From CAZGQY01 sp964528035 (GTDB lineage: Bacteria; Pseudomonadota; Gammaproteobacteria; Methylococcales; UBA1147): a stretch of DNA of 15,554 nt. Below the pieces are notes generated by a model. That model worked only from the letters and a program-made list of their open reading frames with translations. It had not been told where the DNA came from and searched no databases. The translations under genes were made by a program, and so were the position numbers. This document shows, one piece after another, positions 12,718-15,554 of the stretch (positions are counted from its first letter, which is position 1; the number at the start of each line of letters is the position of its first letter). Location of the stretch: contig CAZGQY010000098.1 in the NCBI GenBank assembly GCA_964528035.1, forward strand, positions 1-15,554, in the 5' to 3' direction.

Positions 12718-15486
12718 GTGGGTAAGTTTTCAAAAACTATGGCTTTTATGGGGCTGATTTCGCCAGTAACCGCAAGTGCATTGGGTGTGGGAGAAATTAA
12801 ACTTCATTCTGCTTTAAATCAGATTCTTAAAGCGGATATTCCCTTGACAGCTTCCAGTTCGGAGTCGGCGTCCGAAGTTCGTGTTAATCTGGCGTCCCCG
12901 TCTGCCTTTGCAAGAGCGGGCCTGGATCGACCAGTTTACCTTTCAAGATTGCGATTCAGTCCGGTAAAACAAGGCAAGCGTTTAGTCATAAAAGTGACAT
13001 CACGTGATGTGATTCGCGAACCATTTTTGAATTTCCTGGTGGAAGTGAATTGGCCTCAGGGAAAAATGTTACGTGAATTTACTGTATTGCTTGATCCCCC
13101 TGCAACGTATCAAAAAAAGGTTAATCCTGTTATCTCGACTCCGAAAACAGCATCTGGAACAGTGACTAAGTCTCGATATGCTGTTGATTCGCCTTCGAAT
13201 TATGGGTTTAACAAGACACCAGTTAATAACAGTCAAGCGGTCAGCGCGTCGAATCAACCTAAGGATTCTGTCTATTCGCGTAGAAACGATACATTATGGG
13301 GTGTGGCCGAACGAGCGAAATCTGATTCCTCTATTTCCCAGGAACAAATGATGATTGCTCTGTATGAAGCGAACCCACGTGCATTTTTCAAGAAGAATGT
13401 TAATGCTTTAAAAGCGGACCACAGACTCAAAATACCTTCACGCGATAAGATACTAAAATATTCTCGGCGTGAAGCCCTGGCAGAATTTCGTCGTCAAAAT
13501 GACCAGTGGGCCGGTAAGGTCGAATCGGCAAGCGTCGCGGATAATAAAAAATCCAGTGGTGTGAAATCTAAGCAGGTTTCGGTTGTTCAAACTACTCCAG
13601 ACAGTCAATTGAAACTGGTCTCACCAGCAGAGGGTGAAACTGTTGGTAAAACAGCATCTGCTTCGTCCACGGTGAACGAACCGGCGCAAGCGGATTTGGC
13701 AATGGAAATGGCGGAAACAGTTAGTCAGGAGAATGATGAACTGAAGGCTCGGCTCAAGCAAGTTGAACAGCAACTTGCGATGATGCAGAAGATGCTGACA
13801 TTGAAAAATAAACAGCTAGCAGGTATTGGTTCAAATCCGTCTGATTTGTCAGGCGTCGAAGGTGACGAAAAATTCATCGATTTGGAAAATACTGAAGTTA
13901 ATGTAAATGAAGCTGCCATTGATAGTGAAGAAAGTGCACAGGAAGTCGTTTCGAATGAAGCAGAAAGTACGCTGATTGAGCCGGACTTAGGCGCGATTAC
14001 TGAAGTTGGAGAAAATGTTCCGGATTTGGCCGCTGAAGGTATAGAGTCACTCAACTTGGAACAGGAGCCAACGGAGTTATCTTCTGTTGATAATGTTGAC
14101 ACGGGTATGGAGTTAGCCGATTCTTCTGAAGCGGCGCAAGCAACAGAATCAAAAGCAATAACACCACAGTCTGATTTGGAGGATGCGGTACCTGCGAATA
14201 ATCAACCGGTTGCAGCAAAATCAATACCCAAAGCCACACCGGTGCCAGAGCCATTGCCGGAAGAAGAAAGTTGGTTAACGGAATTACTTTCTGAGCCCTT
14301 TTATCTTGCAGCAGCAGGAGGGGGTGTTGTATTACTTATTATTATGGCTTGGTTGTATACTCGTCGTCGAGATAATATGGCGATGATAGAGACCGAGAGT
14401 ATTTTATCTGCCCCGGATACGATAAAGAATGTCGAAGATAAAGAAGATGTAGCAGACGAAACTCCGGATACTTCTAGCAACGATATCGGCGCAGTTGCCG
14501 AAAGTTCTTTTCTTAGTGAATTCACACCCAGTGATTTTGACGCTCTGGAAGCGGAACATGATGACGTGGATCCAATTTCTGAAGCGGATGTGTACCTTGC
14601 ATATGGGCGTTATCAACAGGCTGAAGATTTGATAAGAAGTGCTATTGAAAACTATCCGGAACGCGACGAATGTAAATTAAAACTTCTTGAGATTCATTAT
14701 GCAACAGAGGATAAGGAATCCTTTGAGTCGTATGCGCAAGAACTTGCGGGGATGAAATCGAATAACCCAGAGTTTTGGGCAAAAATTGTTGAAATGGGCA
14801 GGGAACTCTGTCCTCAGTGCACGTTGTTTGGCGACGGTGGTCAGATCATTACCAAAACGGGTGTGGATTTAGCGGACGAAGATTCATCTGGATCGTCGGT
14901 CCTTGGTGCGGATGAGTCTGGTAGTAGTGAATCTGGTGAGCAAAATGCGTTGGACAGTTTGGCACCTGATCTTGGCTTCGACGTGGAAACGTCCAGTGAA
15001 TCAGAAGACGATATAGAGTCTGTGACCAAATTACTTGATAGTGAAACGGCTGAAACAGAAATTCTTGATCAAGAAACACCTCTGGAATTTTCTTTTGATC
15101 CACAGGAAGACAATGAAATGCCGGAGGTTATTGCTGTTGATTCGGAGTTGGATGAAATTAATCTGGATTTTAGCGAAGAGTTGAGCAGTGAAGATAATTC
15201 GATTGGAGAGATGACTGAACTGGATAGTTCAGGCGGTAATGAGACTTTGGAGTTCGATCTTGATTTTACTGCCTCTTCCGAACAATCTGAGTCCGCTGAA
15301 ACAGATGGCTTGGGTCTTTCCGATATGAACGAAATCGAAACTAAACTCGATTTAGCCAAGGCTTATGTTGAAATGGACGATCAGACTTCGGCGCGGGACA
15401 TACTGTCCGAAATATTAGCCGAAGGCAATGACGAGCAAAAAACGGAAGCGCAGGCTCTGGTTGAGGTTTTGGAGAATAAAGCCTAA
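12718..15486 (+). CDS. fimV: FimV-type pilus assembly / polar hub protein
   Basis: FimV is an inner-membrane protein that binds peptidoglycan and supports type IV pilus secretin assembly, twitching, cAMP signalling and polar organisation in Pseudomonas. I chose GTG 12718 because aaggag (12706-12711) lies six bases upstream; an in-frame GTG at 12703 would add five residues without a ribosome-binding site. The 922-residue product has a signal peptide (cleavage likely after TASA, residue 21), the conserved FimV N-terminal domain (LGVGEIKLHSALNQ... to about 125, ending near EFTVLLDPP), a LysM domain (about 190-242, NDTLWGVAE), a coiled coil (about 339-368), a long Glu/Ser/Asp-rich linker, a transmembrane helix (about 527-550), a TPR segment (about 620-680) and the C-terminal FimV domain (about 873-919). 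It lies 81 bases after asd, as in Pseudomonas. Confidence 0.95.
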   Translation: MGKFSKTMAFMGLISPVTASALGVGEIKLHSALNQILKADIPLTASSSESASEVRVNLASPSAFARAGLDRPVYLSRLRFSPVKQGKRLVIKVTSRDVIREPFLNFLVEVNWPQGKMLREFTVLLDPPATYQKKVNPVISTPKTASGTVTKSRYAVDSPSNYGFNKTPVNNSQAVSASNQPKDSVYSRRNDTLWGVAERAKSDSSISQEQMMIALYEANPRAFFKKNVNALKADHRLKIPSRDKILKYSRREALAEFRRQNDQWAGKVESASVADNKKSSGVKSKQVSVVQTTPDSQLKLVSPAEGETVGKTASASSTVNEPAQADLAMEMAETVSQENDELKARLKQVEQQLAMMQKMLTLKNKQLAGIGSNPSDLSGVEGDEKFIDLENTEVNVNEAAIDSEESAQEVVSNEAESTLIEPDLGAITEVGENVPDLAAEGIESLNLEQEPTELSSVDNVDTGMELADSSEAAQATESKAITPQSDLEDAVPANNQPVAAKSIPKATPVPEPLPEEESWLTELLSEPFYLAAAGGGVVLLIIMAWLYTRRRDNMAMIETESILSAPDTIKNVEDKEDVADETPDTSSNDIGAVAESSFLSEFTPSDFDALEAEHDDVDPISEADVYLAYGRYQQAEDLIRSAIENYPERDECKLKLLEIHYATEDKESFESYAQELAGMKSNNPEFWAKIVEMGRELCPQCTLFGDGGQIITKTGVDLADEDSSGSSVLGADESGSSESGEQNALDSLAPDLGFDVETSSESEDDIESVTKLLDSETAETEILDQETPLEFSFDPQEDNEMPEVIAVDSELDEINLDFSEELSSEDNSIGEMTELDSSGGNETLEFDLDFTASSEQSESAETDGLGLSDMNEIETKLDLAKAYVEMDDQTSARDILSEILAEGNDEQKTEAQALVEVLENKA

Positions 15487-15554
15487 TCGTATTTACTTGG
15501 GAGCGAGGATTCAATAATATACGAATCTTGACTTGTCTTATTGTCCGTCTTCTG

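Noticed and set aside
15528..15533. TTGACT as the -35 of a promoter for the gene after fimV
   Set aside because: The window ends before a -10 element or a start codon could be seen.

Overview
The window is a stretch of gammaproteobacterial chromosome. It carries eleven complete genes, all on the + strand and all recognisable. The organism is most likely a marine or Pseudomonas-related lineage (Pseudomonadales, Cellvibrionales or Oceanospirillales in the broad sense). The grounds are the cluster leuC-leuD-leuB-asd-fimV, which is the Pseudomonas arrangement, a full-length FimV polar/pilus hub protein, and the block truB-rpsO-pnp. Base composition is AT-leaning (roughly mid-40s % GC by eye), so it is not a typical high-GC Pseudomonas. 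Genes fill about 85% of the window. Several spacers are long for such genes.

Layout. (1) Positions 127-3501: truB, rpsO and pnp (tRNA pseudouridine-55 synthase, ribosomal protein S15, polynucleotide phosphorylase), closed by a clear intrinsic terminator at 3529-3554. (2) 3720-6584: uvrC and pgsA (nucleotide excision repair; phosphatidylglycerol synthesis), separated by an unusually empty 465-base gap. (3) 6585-6980: a non-coding spacer holding a nested inverted-repeat element about 150 bases long, followed by adk (adenylate kinase). (4) 7746-11376: the leucine genes leuC, leuD and leuB. These are not a tight operon: they are spaced by 159 and 340 bases, with their own promoter-like, CRP-box-like and terminator-like signals. 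(5) 11614-15486: asd (aspartate-semialdehyde dehydrogenase, the NCST-type paralogue found next to fimV) and fimV. The last 68 bases hold no complete gene; truA is expected next by synteny.

How the genes work together. truB, rpsO and pnp belong to the translation/RNA-turnover superoperon. leuC and leuD encode the two subunits of isopropylmalate isomerase, and leuB carries out the next step of leucine synthesis. asd feeds lysine/diaminopimelate, threonine and methionine synthesis. fimV is an inner-membrane, peptidoglycan-binding scaffold for type IV pili and polar organisation. adk and pgsA are essential housekeeping genes.

I found no tRNA, rRNA, CRISPR array, insertion sequence, prophage, toxin-antitoxin or defence genes, and no evidence of a new multi-gene system. 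What the genes do not explain lies in the spacers: the nested palindromic element before adk, an exact TGTGA-N6-TCACA box before leuD, closely similar promoter sequences before rpsO and leuC, and the unexplained uvrC-pgsA gap.
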